Shown in pieces: positions 40,304-48,063 of a stretch of 64,000 nucleotides of DNA. Made by a program: the position numbers and the translations under genes. Source of the stretch: Anaerocolumna sp. AGMB13025 (GTDB lineage: Bacteria > Bacillota > Clostridia > Lachnospirales > Lachnospiraceae); contig NZ_CP121445.1 in the NCBI RefSeq assembly GCF_029689925.1, positions 3,332,501-3,396,500 on the forward strand, given 5' to 3'. Each line of letters starts with the position of its first letter. Position 1 is the first letter of the stretch. The notes beneath the pieces are model-generated. The model saw only the letters and a list, made by a program, of their open reading frames with translations. It did no database searches and was not told where the DNA came from.

Positions 40304-41590
40304 ATGTTTGCAGATAGTGCTAAAATATATATACGTTCCGGAAAAGGCGGTGACGGACACGTAAGTTTCCGAAGAGAAATTTACGTACCTGCCGGCGGAC
40401 CAGACGGTGGTGACGGAGGAAGAGGCGGTGATTTAATCTTTGAAGTAGATGAAGGATTAAATACCTTATCAGACTTTCGTTATGTCAAGAAATATTGTGC
40501 GGAAGACGGAGAGAGCGGTGGAAAAAAACGCTGCCATGGTAAAGACGGCAGCGATTTAATCATTAAAGTTCCCGAAGGAACCGTAATAAAGGATACTGAA
40601 ACCGGTAAAGTAATTGCCGATATGTCCCATGATAACCGGAGGGAAGTAATTTTAAAAGGCGGTAATGGTGGAAAAGGCAATCAGCACTATGCTACCCCTA
40701 CCATGCAGGTACCAAAATATGCCCAACCAGGACAATCCGGCAGGGAACTGAATGTAACCTTGGAATTAAAAGTGATCGCAGATGTCGGTCTGGTTGGTTT
40801 CCCTAATGTAGGAAAATCAACGCTTTTATCCAGAGTTACGAATGCCAGACCTAAAATAGCCAACTATCATTTTACCACCTTAAATCCTAATTTGGGAGTG
40901 GTGGATTTAGAGGGCGGTAGTGGATTTGTAATGGCTGATATTCCGGGATTAATCGAAGGAGCATCAGAAGGAATCGGACTTGGACATGAATTTCTAAAAC
41001 ACATTGAACGAACCAAAGTCATTATCCATATGGTGGATGCTGCATCTACAGAAGGCAGGGACCCGGTTGAAGACATTAATACCATCAATTCTGAATTAGC
41101 TGCCTATAATGAAGAACTGGCTCACAGACCCCAGGTCATCGCCGCGAATAAACTGGATGTCCTCTTTGGTGAGGCAGAAGCGGAAGCAGTTAATAAGTTA
41201 AAGAATGAGTTTGAACCAAAGGGGATTAAGGTTTTTCCTATTTCTGCTGTCAGCGGAAAAGGAGTGAAAGAGCTTCTGTATTATATTAAGGAACTACTGG
41301 AAAGTATTGATACTGCTCCGGTTATATTTGAACGGGAATTCTTCCCCAGTGACATTACGTTCTCCAATGAGCCCTATACTGTGGTTCAGGAAGAAGAACA
41401 TCTGTTTGCTGTTGAAGGACCTAGAATCGAGCGAATGCTTGGCTACACCAATCTGGATTCGGAAAAAGGATTTGAATTTTTCCAGCGTTTCTTAAAGGAA
41501 AGTGGTATTCTGGATGAGTTGGAAGCAATGGGCATTGAAGAAGGCGATACGGTAAGAATGTACGGGCTGCATTTTGATTATTATAAATAA
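40304..41590 (+). CDS. obgE: Obg-family GTPase
   Basis: An essential GTPase in 50S subunit assembly and stress control, 428 residues. ATG 40304 follows TTGGAGTTACAAA; the longer open frame is leader. Residues 1-158 form the glycine-rich Obg fold (RSGKGGDGHVSFRRE). The G domain has GFPNVGKST (G1), DIPGLIEGA (G3) and ANKLD (G4). Residues about 355-428 are the OCT domain. It is first gene of the obg-yhbY-nadD-yqeK-rsfS transcript. Confidence 0.98.
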   Translation: MFADSAKIYIRSGKGGDGHVSFRREIYVPAGGPDGGDGGRGGDLIFEVDEGLNTLSDFRYVKKYCAEDGESGGKKRCHGKDGSDLIIKVPEGTVIKDTETGKVIADMSHDNRREVILKGGNGGKGNQHYATPTMQVPKYAQPGQSGRELNVTLELKVIADVGLVGFPNVGKSTLLSRVTNARPKIANYHFTTLNPNLGVVDLEGGSGFVMADIPGLIEGASEGIGLGHEFLKHIERTKVIIHMVDAASTEGRDPVEDINTINSELAAYNEELAHRPQVIAANKLDVLFGEAEAEAVNKLKNEFEPKGIKVFPISAVSGKGVKELLYYIKELLESIDTAPVIFEREFFPSDITFSNEPYTVVQEEEHLFAVEGPRIERMLGYTNLDSEKGFEFFQRFLKESGILDELEAMGIEEGDTVRMYGLHFDYYK

Positions 41591-41610
41591 GGATATTAAG
41601 GAGACAAACA

Positions 41611-42180
41611 ATGACAAGTAAGCAAAGAGCTTATTTAAAAGGGCTGGCTATGTCCATAGACCCGATATACCAGGTGGGAAAATCCAGTTTGACCCCCGAA
41701 ATAACAAAGGGACTGGAGGAAGCCCTGGAAGCAAGAGAATTGATTAAAATAAATGTATTGAAAAACTGCCTCGACGATCCAAATGAAATTGCACAAATTG
41801 TCGCAGAAAGAACCCATTCCGAAGTAGTTCAAGTCATTGGTAAAAAGATCGTTTTATACCGTGAATCCAAGGAAAAAAAGAAAATCGAATTACCTACGGA
41901 TAAAAGAAACTCCGGGGATAAAAAAATAAGTGGAGACAGAAAACAGACATCAGCTAACAGGACTTCAACAGATAGGAAATCAACTGGAGACAGGAAACTA
42001 TCTACAGATAAAAAAACATCTGCAAAAAATTCATATTCGGATAATAAAGCATCCAGTGATAAAAGATTTGCCGATAAAAAAGCATCCGCAGACAAAAGAC
42101 AGTCAAGCAGTAAAAAAATGTTTTCAGATAGAAGTACCTCAACAAACAGGAATACCTTCAGGGCTAAAAAACATCCCTGA
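41611..42180 (+). CDS. yhbY: YhbY-type RNA-binding protein with long basic tail
   Basis: A ribosome-assembly factor with a CRM domain. Residues 1-95 are the normal full-length protein (MTSKQRAYLKGLAMSIDPIY ... IGKKIVLYRES). Residues about 100-189 are an added low-complexity tail rich in Lys, Arg, Ser, Asp and Thr, made of degenerate units like STDRKSTGDRKLSTDKK. This doubles the length. The tail is in frame with no stop or shift, so it is probably real. AAGGAGACAAACA precedes the ATG, 20 bp after obg. Confidence 0.93.
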   Translation: MTSKQRAYLKGLAMSIDPIYQVGKSSLTPEITKGLEEALEARELIKINVLKNCLDDPNEIAQIVAERTHSEVVQVIGKKIVLYRESKEKKKIELPTDKRNSGDKKISGDRKQTSANRTSTDRKSTGDRKLSTDKKTSAKNSYSDNKASSDKRFADKKASADKRQSSSKKMFSDRSTSTNRNTFRAKKHP

Positions 42181-42223
42181 AAAGACCTCAGCTAAGAGTT
42201 AACATGACGAAAGGAAAAAGCTG

Positions 42224-42859
42224 ATGAGTAGAATAGGTATTATGGGCGGAACCTTTAATCCAATTCATTTCGCCCATTTAATTTTGGCTGAAAGTTCTTA
42301 TGAGGAATTGAAGTTAGACAAGGTTTTATTTATGCCATCAAAGAAACCACCTCATAAACTGAATGAAAATATTGTCAGTGACGACCATAGGGTATGTATG
42401 CTACAGCTTGCCATACAAGATAATCCGCATTTTGAGGTATCCTGTATGGAACTGGAACGGGAAGGTATTACTTATACTGCAGATACCTTAAGGGAGTTAA
42501 ATGATAATTATCCGGAAGATGAGTTCTATTTCATCTTAGGCGCGGATTCCCTCTATCAGATTGAAGACTGGTGGAAGCCAAAGGAGATATTCAATTTAAC
42601 GAACATTGTTGCAGCTGGAAGGGATCATGTAACCAGCCAGGAATTAACCCGTCAGGCTGCCCATCTGAAAGAACTGTTTGGAGCTAGAATTCATTTACTG
42701 AATACACCTAATATGGATATTTCCTCTAAAATGCTGCGTCAGTGTTTAAGCAATGGCAAATCAATACGGTACTATGTTCCTGATTCAGTAGAACAATACA
42801 TCAGAACGCAGAACCTGTATATAGAGCATGAAACACTAAGTGTAGACTTAAAAGGATGA
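42224..42859 (+). CDS. nadD: Nicotinate-nucleotide adenylyltransferase
   Basis: Joins nicotinate mononucleotide and ATP to make deamido-NAD. It is 211 residues with the nucleotidyltransferase motifs GGTFNPIHFAHL (residues about 6-17) and DISSKMLRQ near the end (the ISSTxIR box). The substrate loop FMPSKKPPHK is present. It overlaps functionally with the next gene, as nadD-yqeK pairs are standard in Firmicutes. Confidence 0.97.
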   Translation: MSRIGIMGGTFNPIHFAHLILAESSYEELKLDKVLFMPSKKPPHKLNENIVSDDHRVCMLQLAIQDNPHFEVSCMELEREGITYTADTLRELNDNYPEDEFYFILGADSLYQIEDWWKPKEIFNLTNIVAAGRDHVTSQELTRQAAHLKELFGARIHLLNTPNMDISSKMLRQCLSNGKSIRYYVPDSVEQYIRTQNLYIEHETLSVDLKG

Positions 42860-42937
42860 CAAGGTTTCAGTCATTATCGACAGATACGGTTATCAGACAG
42901 AATTGACGGACATGTGTTTAACTACTGGGAGGATATC

Positions 42938-43513
42938 ATGGATTATGATGTTTTAGATTTACAGAAAAAATTATCTAAGATAATGTCAGCTAAAAGATTA
43001 TATCATTCTTTGGGAGTCCAAGGGATGAGTTTAGCTCTGGCAATACGGTATGGGTATGATATGGATAAGGCTAATCTGGCAGGATTACTTCATGATTGTG
43101 CGAAAGACTTGGAGGATGAAGAATTAATTAAGGAATGCAATACGTATAATCTTCCGGTATCGCCAGTGGAAACCCGAAACGGCTTCTTGCTCCATGGAAA
43201 ACTTGGAGCATATTATGCACAGCATAAATATGGGGTTGACGACAGTGAAATTATTTCATCAATTTACTGGCACACAACAGGAAGACCTGATATGACGCTA
43301 CTTGAGAAAATTGTATTTGTAGCTGATTATATTGAACCAAACCGCTCCGTTAAAAGAATACCGGAGTTAAATACTATCCGTGCTATTGCTTTTGCAGATT
43401 TAGATAAAGCTGTAACAGAAATACTTAAAAATACGTTGCTCTATTTGGAAAAACAAGGGCAGGAGATAGATAATTTAACCGTTGTTGCATATGATTATTA
43501 TAGGAACAGATAG
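42938..43513 (+). CDS. yqeK: YqeK-type HD hydrolase (Ap4A pyrophosphohydrolase family)
   Basis: An HD-domain phosphohydrolase of 191 residues. ATG 42938 is preferred to 42914 because GGGAGG precedes it. Metal ligands appear as RLYHSLGV (first His), GLLHDCAKDL (HD), FLLHGKLGAY and IYWHTTGR. Family members cleave diadenosine tetraphosphate symmetrically. It is linked to nadD and rsfS. Confidence 0.95.
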   Translation: MDYDVLDLQKKLSKIMSAKRLYHSLGVQGMSLALAIRYGYDMDKANLAGLLHDCAKDLEDEELIKECNTYNLPVSPVETRNGFLLHGKLGAYYAQHKYGVDDSEIISSIYWHTTGRPDMTLLEKIVFVADYIEPNRSVKRIPELNTIRAIAFADLDKAVTEILKNTLLYLEKQGQEIDNLTVVAYDYYRNR

Positions 43514-43564
43514 CAATATTGTTCGTTCTTGTAGATTAGACAGAGAGATGAAAGGAGATTTGGA

Positions 43565-43924
43565 ATGAATAATATTTCCAAAGAAATAGCCAAAATTACT
43601 TACCAGGCTTTAGATGAAAAAAAAGCAGAAGATATAAAAGTACTTGAAATCGGGGATATCACTATAATTGCAGACTATTTTATTATAGCGAACGGTACGA
43701 ACTCATCCCAAGTTCAGGCATTGGTTGACAATGTACAACAGGTACTTTCCAAACATGGATTTGAACCTAAAAGGATTGAAGGAGTACGTTCTGCAAGCTG
43801 GGTCCTGTTGGATTATGGCGATGTTGTTGTTCATATATTTTCAAAAGAAGACCGTTTATTCTATGATTTGGAAAGAATCTGGAGAGACGGTAAAGTTACC
43901 AGCAAAGAGCAGCTTGAAGCATAA
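43565..43924 (+). CDS. rsfS: Ribosomal silencing factor RsfS
   Basis: Binds bL14 and blocks 30S-50S joining when nutrients are short. It is 119 residues, full length, with the family sequences DYFIIANGTNSSQVQALVD and GYVR-like SASWVLLDYGDVVVHIF. AAAGGAGATTTGGA precedes the ATG. Last gene of the obg operon, with a strong terminator after it. Confidence 0.97.
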   Translation: MNNISKEIAKITYQALDEKKAEDIKVLEIGDITIIADYFIIANGTNSSQVQALVDNVQQVLSKHGFEPKRIEGVRSASWVLLDYGDVVVHIFSKEDRLFYDLERIWRDGKVTSKEQLEA

Positions 43925-43933
43925 ATACAATTT

Positions 43934-43988
43934 AGCCCTGTTCCGGATTTAAGAGTCTTCCTCTTATAATCTGGTACAGGGCTTTTTT
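43934..43988 (+). terminator. Terminator of the obg-rsfS operon
   Basis: AGCCCTGT (43934-43941) pairs with ACAGGGCT, with further pairing inside the loop (AAGAG/CTCTT), followed by TTTTTTG. Confidence 0.9.
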
Positions 43989-43992
43989 GTTG

Positions 43993-44032
43993 CATAACAA
44001 AGTACGTTCTGCCATAACAAAACACGTTCTGC
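43993..44032. repeat. 20-bp tandem duplication
   Basis: CATAACAAAGTACGTTCTGC is followed directly by CATAACAAAACACGTTCTGC, two differences. No function seen. Confidence 0.8.
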
Positions 44033-44160
44033 TCTAGTACTAGAGTCATACCAGGTCAGACTCTTATTCCGACAATGTTAATTTATCTTTCATGTACTAT
44101 GTAACAATAGTACTATGTAACAGCAGTTTATTATCTTTGAAAGAACCGGTACATTAGAAA

Positions 44161-44220
44161 AGCCGCTATCAGTAAGAATCCTCTGCAAAAAAGCTGCAGG
44201 GGGCCTACTGAATAGCGGCT
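44161..44220 (-). terminator. Terminator of lexA
   Basis: Outer stem AGCCGCTAT/ATAGCGGCT with an inner CTGCA...TGCAG stem; on the minus strand it is followed by TTTTC. It lies 70 bp after the lexA stop. Confidence 0.8.
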
Positions 44221-44290
44221 ATGATAGGTGTGGTTTCTTATTATATGCTAAAATCTAAAAATTATACATTATATTATGTATCGTACTGGA

Positions 44291-44908
44291 TTATTGGAAA
44301 AGACGGAATAACCCGATTACTTTACCTAATATATTAAGCTCCGGTACTATAATTGGATCCATTGTGTCATTCTCCGGCTGTAAACGATAATATCCATGTT
44401 CTTTATAGAAGGTCTTAACTGTAACAGAATCATCAATCAGTGCAACAACAATATCTCCGTTGGTGGCAGTGGACTGTCTTTGTACAAGAATTTTATCTCC
44501 GTCAAAAATACCGGCATTAATCATACTTTCCCCTTTTACCTTAAGCATAAAAGTTTCTTCATTCGGCATATATTCTGTTGGAATAGGAAAATATCCATCC
44601 AGATTTTCCACTGCAAGTATGGGCTGTCCGGCTGTAATGGTACCAACGATAGGTACATTAACGAGTTCTCTTCTGGATAAATTGAAGCCGTCATCGATGA
44701 TTTCAATAGCACGGGGCTTGGATGGATCTCTTCTGATATAACCGTTTTTCTCAAGGGTTTCGAGATGGGAATGTACGGAGGATGTCGATTTTAATTTTAC
44801 AGCTTCGCATATTTCGCGAACCGCCGGTGGATAACCTCTATTAATAATTTGTGATTTTAAATATTCTAAGATTTCTTTCTGTTTGGCGCTTATTTTTCCA
44901 TAACTCAT
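44291..44908 (-). CDS. lexA: SOS repressor LexA
   Basis: Represses DNA-damage genes and cleaves itself when RecA is active. It is 205 residues: an N-terminal winged helix (AVREICEAVKLKSTSSVHSH), the self-cleavage bond A93-G94 in GTITAGQPI, and the catalytic dyad S128 (KGESM) and K165 (VTVKTF). All key residues are present. TAGGAGGTTAAGAT precedes the ATG. Divergent from yneA, with LexA boxes between them. Confidence 0.98.
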   Translation of the reverse strand: MSYGKISAKQKEILEYLKSQIINRGYPPAVREICEAVKLKSTSSVHSHLETLEKNGYIRRDPSKPRAIEIIDDGFNLSRRELVNVPIVGTITAGQPILAVENLDGYFPIPTEYMPNEETFMLKVKGESMINAGIFDGDKILVQRQSTATNGDIVVALIDDSVTVKTFYKEHGYYRLQPENDTMDPIIVPELNILGKVIGLFRLFQ

Positions 44909-44994
44909 ATCTTAACCTCCTATTATATTATATATGATATCGAAATATTATAAATTTTGAGTGCGCTTCTTAATTGACCTCACTTATTTAACCC

Positions 44995-45035
44995 ATTATA
45001 TCACAGTTTTTTATGGAATGCAAAACTTATGTTCG
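44995..45035 (-). promoter_or_regulatory. lexA promoter with LexA box
   Basis: On the minus strand: -35 TTGCAT (45018-45023), 17-bp spacer, -10 TATAAT (44995-45000). The box CGAACATAAGTTTT (45022-45035) overlaps the -35 and matches the Gram-positive consensus CGAAC-N4-GTTCG at most positions, so lexA is self-regulated. Confidence 0.85.
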
Positions 45036-45095
45036 TTAATTTAATACTTTTTTCGTATTAGATAATTTTATATAATTTTATCTGTTATTTTGGTA

Positions 45096-45124
45096 TTGAC
45101 AAACAAATGTTTGCTCTGTATAAT
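45096..45124 (+). promoter_or_regulatory. yneA promoter with LexA box in the spacer
   Basis: TTGACA (45096-45101), 17-bp spacer, TATAAT (45119-45124): a perfect consensus promoter. The box CAAACAAATGTTTG (45100-45113) fills most of the spacer, so bound LexA would block polymerase. Confidence 0.92.
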
Positions 45125-45147
45125 TACAGGTAAGGAAACAAGTGTTC

Positions 45148-45161
45148 GCAACGTGTGTTCG
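45148..45161 (+). promoter_or_regulatory. Second LexA box of yneA
   Basis: GCAACGTGTGTTCG keeps the AAC-N4-GTT core and the right-hand CG. It lies about 15 bp after the expected transcription start, so it would act as a downstream operator. Confidence 0.65.
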
Positions 45162-45212
45162 TATTAACGAATTCACCGTCTGCCATATGAGATAATTTAA
45201 GGAGGTATTTAT

Positions 45213-45581
45213 ATGTATCACAGAACTTATTTTAGCATAAGGAAAACAAATGTTATTACAATGAAATTTATATCTTTTTTTGAAAAAAGACGATATGCAA
45301 TAATTATAGGTTTACTTTTATTAATTACTATAATATTCTCCTTAAGTATCATAACAACCAGCGTTACAGCAGAGAAATCTGTTACAAGAGAGAAGACCGT
45401 GACTAGTGTTAAGATTGAGAAGGGGGATTCCCTTTGGAGTATCGCAAATCTATATATTACCGATGAGTATAAGGATATGAATACTTATATTAAAGAGATT
45501 ATGGATAGTAATGGATTAACTTCCGATGTCTTATATGAAGGCAGTTATATAATTGTTCCGTATTATACGGCGAAGCGTTAA
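45213..45581 (+). CDS. yneA: YneA-like SOS cell-division inhibitor (LysM)
   Basis: A 122-residue protein with a basic N-terminus, one membrane helix (YAIIIGLLLLITIIFSLSII) and a C-terminal LysM-type domain (IEKGDSLWSIANLYITDEYK ... LYEGSYIIVPYY). Bacillus YneA delays division during the SOS response and has the same plan. Divergence from lexA and the LexA-box promoter support this role strongly. AAGGAGGTATTTAT precedes the ATG. Confidence 0.9.
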   Translation: MYHRTYFSIRKTNVITMKFISFFEKRRYAIIIGLLLLITIIFSLSIITTSVTAEKSVTREKTVTSVKIEKGDSLWSIANLYITDEYKDMNTYIKEIMDSNGLTSDVLYEGSYIIVPYYTAKR

Positions 45582-46203
45582 TTTGTAGATACCCGATTTG
45601 ATAACGTGACCAAAATTAACTTGGACAGATTATAGAATAAATTTTACGCCTGTCTTTTATTTTTATACATATAACAGTTACAGCAGTATAATCATATACG
45701 GTATATCATTTGCGTTTAGGAGTGGTATATCGTATTTATTTGTTTTATAGTTATTATATTAATAGTTATATTGTTACTTCTTTAGCTATTAGTTTTCTAT
45801 CTACAAACTCAAGTATCATAATCACATTATTTTAGTTTTAAATAAAAGCATTAATATACAGCATTATATCTGGATTATTTATAGCATTGGTACAATATGA
45901 TTCCAAAGTTCTAACACTCTCAGCTATCAGTTTCTAATAACACATGTACAAAAACCGGATGCCTGTGTTATACTATTATCAGGAAAAATGTGGTTATTGT
46001 AATCGTACTGTCAATCAACGGATCAAAGACCACTTGTTTCTTTCTTACCTGATTATTACATAATCTGCACATTAGACCGAGATTGCCGTCTGTACTTGAG
46101 CTCTTTCAGACTGGTGTAGCTCAATGAAAAGATTATTTAAGTAATTTAAGTCTTAAGATTTATATATGAAAGTAGTTAGAATAAGTAATGCGGAGGATAT
46201 GGT
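45582..46203. other. Intergenic region after yneA
   Basis: About 620 bp without a gene. It holds the hairpin at 45696-45746 and a TTGAGCT/AGCTCAA stem near 46097-46124 before the GNAT gene. No tRNA or known riboswitch is seen. Confidence 0.6.
45696..45746 (+). terminator. Probable yneA terminator
   Basis: ATACGGTATATC (45696-45707) pairs with GGTATATCGTAT (45724-45735) over 12 pairs including two G-T wobbles, followed by TTATTTGTTTT. It is 115 bp after the stop. Confidence 0.6.
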
Positions 46204-46992
46204 TTGGTAGAAGTTAAAAAAAATGACAGATATAAAATAGGACATTTCTTTAAAAACATGAACGATATGACGATTTTATCCTGCCTGCAGGGGCATATGG
46301 GCCGGGCATGGACTGATAATCTAGAAACCCCATCTTGTGCACTGATTCAGGAAGGAACCTTTTGCTTTCTGGCAGGTGAAAAGAATTCCCTTAATACAGA
46401 TATAATTTCTCAAATACTAACACTAACTGATCTAGATCTTACCTTTGTGATTACAGGGCAGGATAATTATGGTGAACTGATAATGAAGTATTACGGTGAT
46501 GACTGCAAAAAAATAATACGCTACCGGATTAAAAAGAAACAGGAAGAGTTTGACCTTAATCAACTTAAGTCAATTGTAAGCCGTCTGCCGGTTGAATATA
46601 CCTTATCACCAATTAATGAAAAATGGTACGAAGAAGCACTTGGTGAAACCTGGTCCGAAGATTTCGTGTCCAACTTTTCATCGAAGGAAGATTATCTTCA
46701 AAGAGGTATCGGATGGGTTATTACCTATAAGGATAAAATTATCAGCGGAGCCTCTTCTTACAGTGTATACGATACCGGTATCGAAATTGAGATAGCTACC
46801 AGGGAGGAATACCGCCGTCAAGGTTTAGCGCAGATTGTGGGGGCAGCCTTGATCCTTGCCTGCCGAGAACGAGGTCTGTACCCAAGCTGGGATGCTGCGA
46901 ATATGATTTCGGTCCAGATTGCACAGAAGCTGGGTTATGAATATGATGCACCTTATGATGCATATATGATAAGACGAAAACCAACAGAATAG
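46204..46992 (+). CDS. GNAT acetyltransferase (ZmaR/PF12746-like)
   Basis: A 262-residue acetyltransferase with an N-terminal region of about 120 residues and a C-terminal GNAT domain (ISGASSYSVYDTGIEIEIAT; REEYRRQGLAQIVGAALILA). This layout fits the GNAT_acetyltran family that includes zwittermicin resistance protein ZmaR; substrate unknown. The start is a TTG at 46204, seven bases after GGAGG; no in-frame ATG has a comparable site. It is followed by a strong terminator. Confidence 0.85.
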   Translation: MVEVKKNDRYKIGHFFKNMNDMTILSCLQGHMGRAWTDNLETPSCALIQEGTFCFLAGEKNSLNTDIISQILTLTDLDLTFVITGQDNYGELIMKYYGDDCKKIIRYRIKKKQEEFDLNQLKSIVSRLPVEYTLSPINEKWYEEALGETWSEDFVSNFSSKEDYLQRGIGWVITYKDKIISGASSYSVYDTGIEIEIATREEYRRQGLAQIVGAALILACRERGLYPSWDAANMISVQIAQKLGYEYDAPYDAYMIRRKPTE

Positions 46993-47063
46993 GTTTTTAC
47001 AAGCAAATCAAAGTAAAGAAAAAGGAAATCACTATTACAAGCAGGGATAAAATATAGCTATTA

Positions 47064-47119
47064 CTGCACAATACTACCGTAGGTTAAACCAGCCTACGGT
47101 AGTATTGTGCAGTTTTTTT
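47064..47119 (+). terminator. Strong terminator of the GNAT gene
   Basis: A perfect 20-bp stem (CTGCACAATACTACCGTAGG and its complement), loop TTAAACCAG, followed by seven T. The long perfect stem could act in both directions. Confidence 0.93.
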
Positions 47120-47249
47120 AGGAAATCAGGAACTTATTGCTTTGTCCCCTCATATGATAATTATTGAATTTTAATGGGAAAATTCCAATATGAAAATTCA
47201 ACTAAACATATAGGAAAATGGATGCAGTTAAATAAGAGAGGATTAAGAA

Positions 47250-47948
47250 ATGATCTATTTGGTAGTTGTTGCACATCCAGATGATGAAGTTTTAGGGGCA
47301 GGTGCAACCCTATATAAACTTGCAAAAGAAGGACATAAGATAAATGTCTGTATCTTATCCGGTATTGTAAGAGCAAGAGAGAATAATCCAGAGATCAAAG
47401 AATTAAAAGATAATATAATTAGTTCTTCTAAAATACTAGGGATTAAAAAAGTAATGATAGGGGATTTTCCAAATATCGAATTTAATACGGTGCCCCATAT
47501 TAAACTAGTTCAGATGATCGAAAATATAATCAACATTACCCAGGCGGAAATAATAATCACCCATCATCCTTCCGACTTAGATATCGATCACTTACATACC
47601 TCCCTTGCCTGTCAGGCTGCTGTGAGATTAGTTCAGCACAGAGATAACGTTACACCGATAAAGGAAGTTCTCTTTATGGAAGTTCCTGCATCTACTGATT
47701 GGGGACTGAATAGAGCTATAAACCAATTTAACCCCAATACATTTATGGAAGTAGGTGAGGAAAGTGTTAATAAAAAGATTGAAGCGCTGGAAAAATACCA
47801 GGGTGTAATCCAGGATTATCCACATCCTAGAAGTGCTAAAGCAATAATTGGTCTTGCAACCTACCGTGGCTCTCAGGCAGGTATGGTTTATGCTGAAGCA
47901 TTTGAATGTGCTTACAGACGAAGAGAATTTGAAGACATACCAAATTGA
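47250..47948 (+). CDS. PIG-L (LmbE) family deacetylase
   Basis: A zinc-dependent N-deacetylase of 232 residues. The metal motif AHPDDEVLGAG is at residues about 8-18 and the further His in ITHHPSDLDIDHLHTS. The family removes acetyl from GlcNAc groups of glycolipids, thiol precursors or antibiotics. The next gene is a glycosyltransferase, so the pair may build or modify a glycan. The pair resembles bshA/bshB of bacillithiol synthesis in type only; I do not claim that function. Confidence 0.92.
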   Translation: MIYLVVVAHPDDEVLGAGATLYKLAKEGHKINVCILSGIVRARENNPEIKELKDNIISSSKILGIKKVMIGDFPNIEFNTVPHIKLVQMIENIINITQAEIIITHHPSDLDIDHLHTSLACQAAVRLVQHRDNVTPIKEVLFMEVPASTDWGLNRAINQFNPNTFMEVGEESVNKKIEALEKYQGVIQDYPHPRSAKAIIGLATYRGSQAGMVYAEAFECAYRRREFEDIPN

Positions 47949-48063
47949 TTAATAGCAAAAACACCTCAGCTGTCCTAATGTCCTTAAGCCTAAAAAAGAA
48001 CGGTAATAGTTAAAAATACAGAAAAGACAGAACTATCTATAAAATGGAAGGCATGGTGTTTGT

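Larger units (their letters stand above)
43925..44290. other. Intergenic region between convergent rsfS and lexA
   Basis: Contains the rsfS terminator (43934-43988), a 20-bp tandem duplication (43993-44032), a small palindrome CTCTAGTACTAGAG (44033-44046), and the lexA terminator (44161-44220). No gene. Confidence 0.7.

Noticed and set aside
46075..46130. TGGTGTAGCTCAATG, resembling part of a tRNA D-arm
   Set aside because: No cloverleaf can be drawn around it; there is no acceptor stem and no T-arm GGTTCRA sequence.
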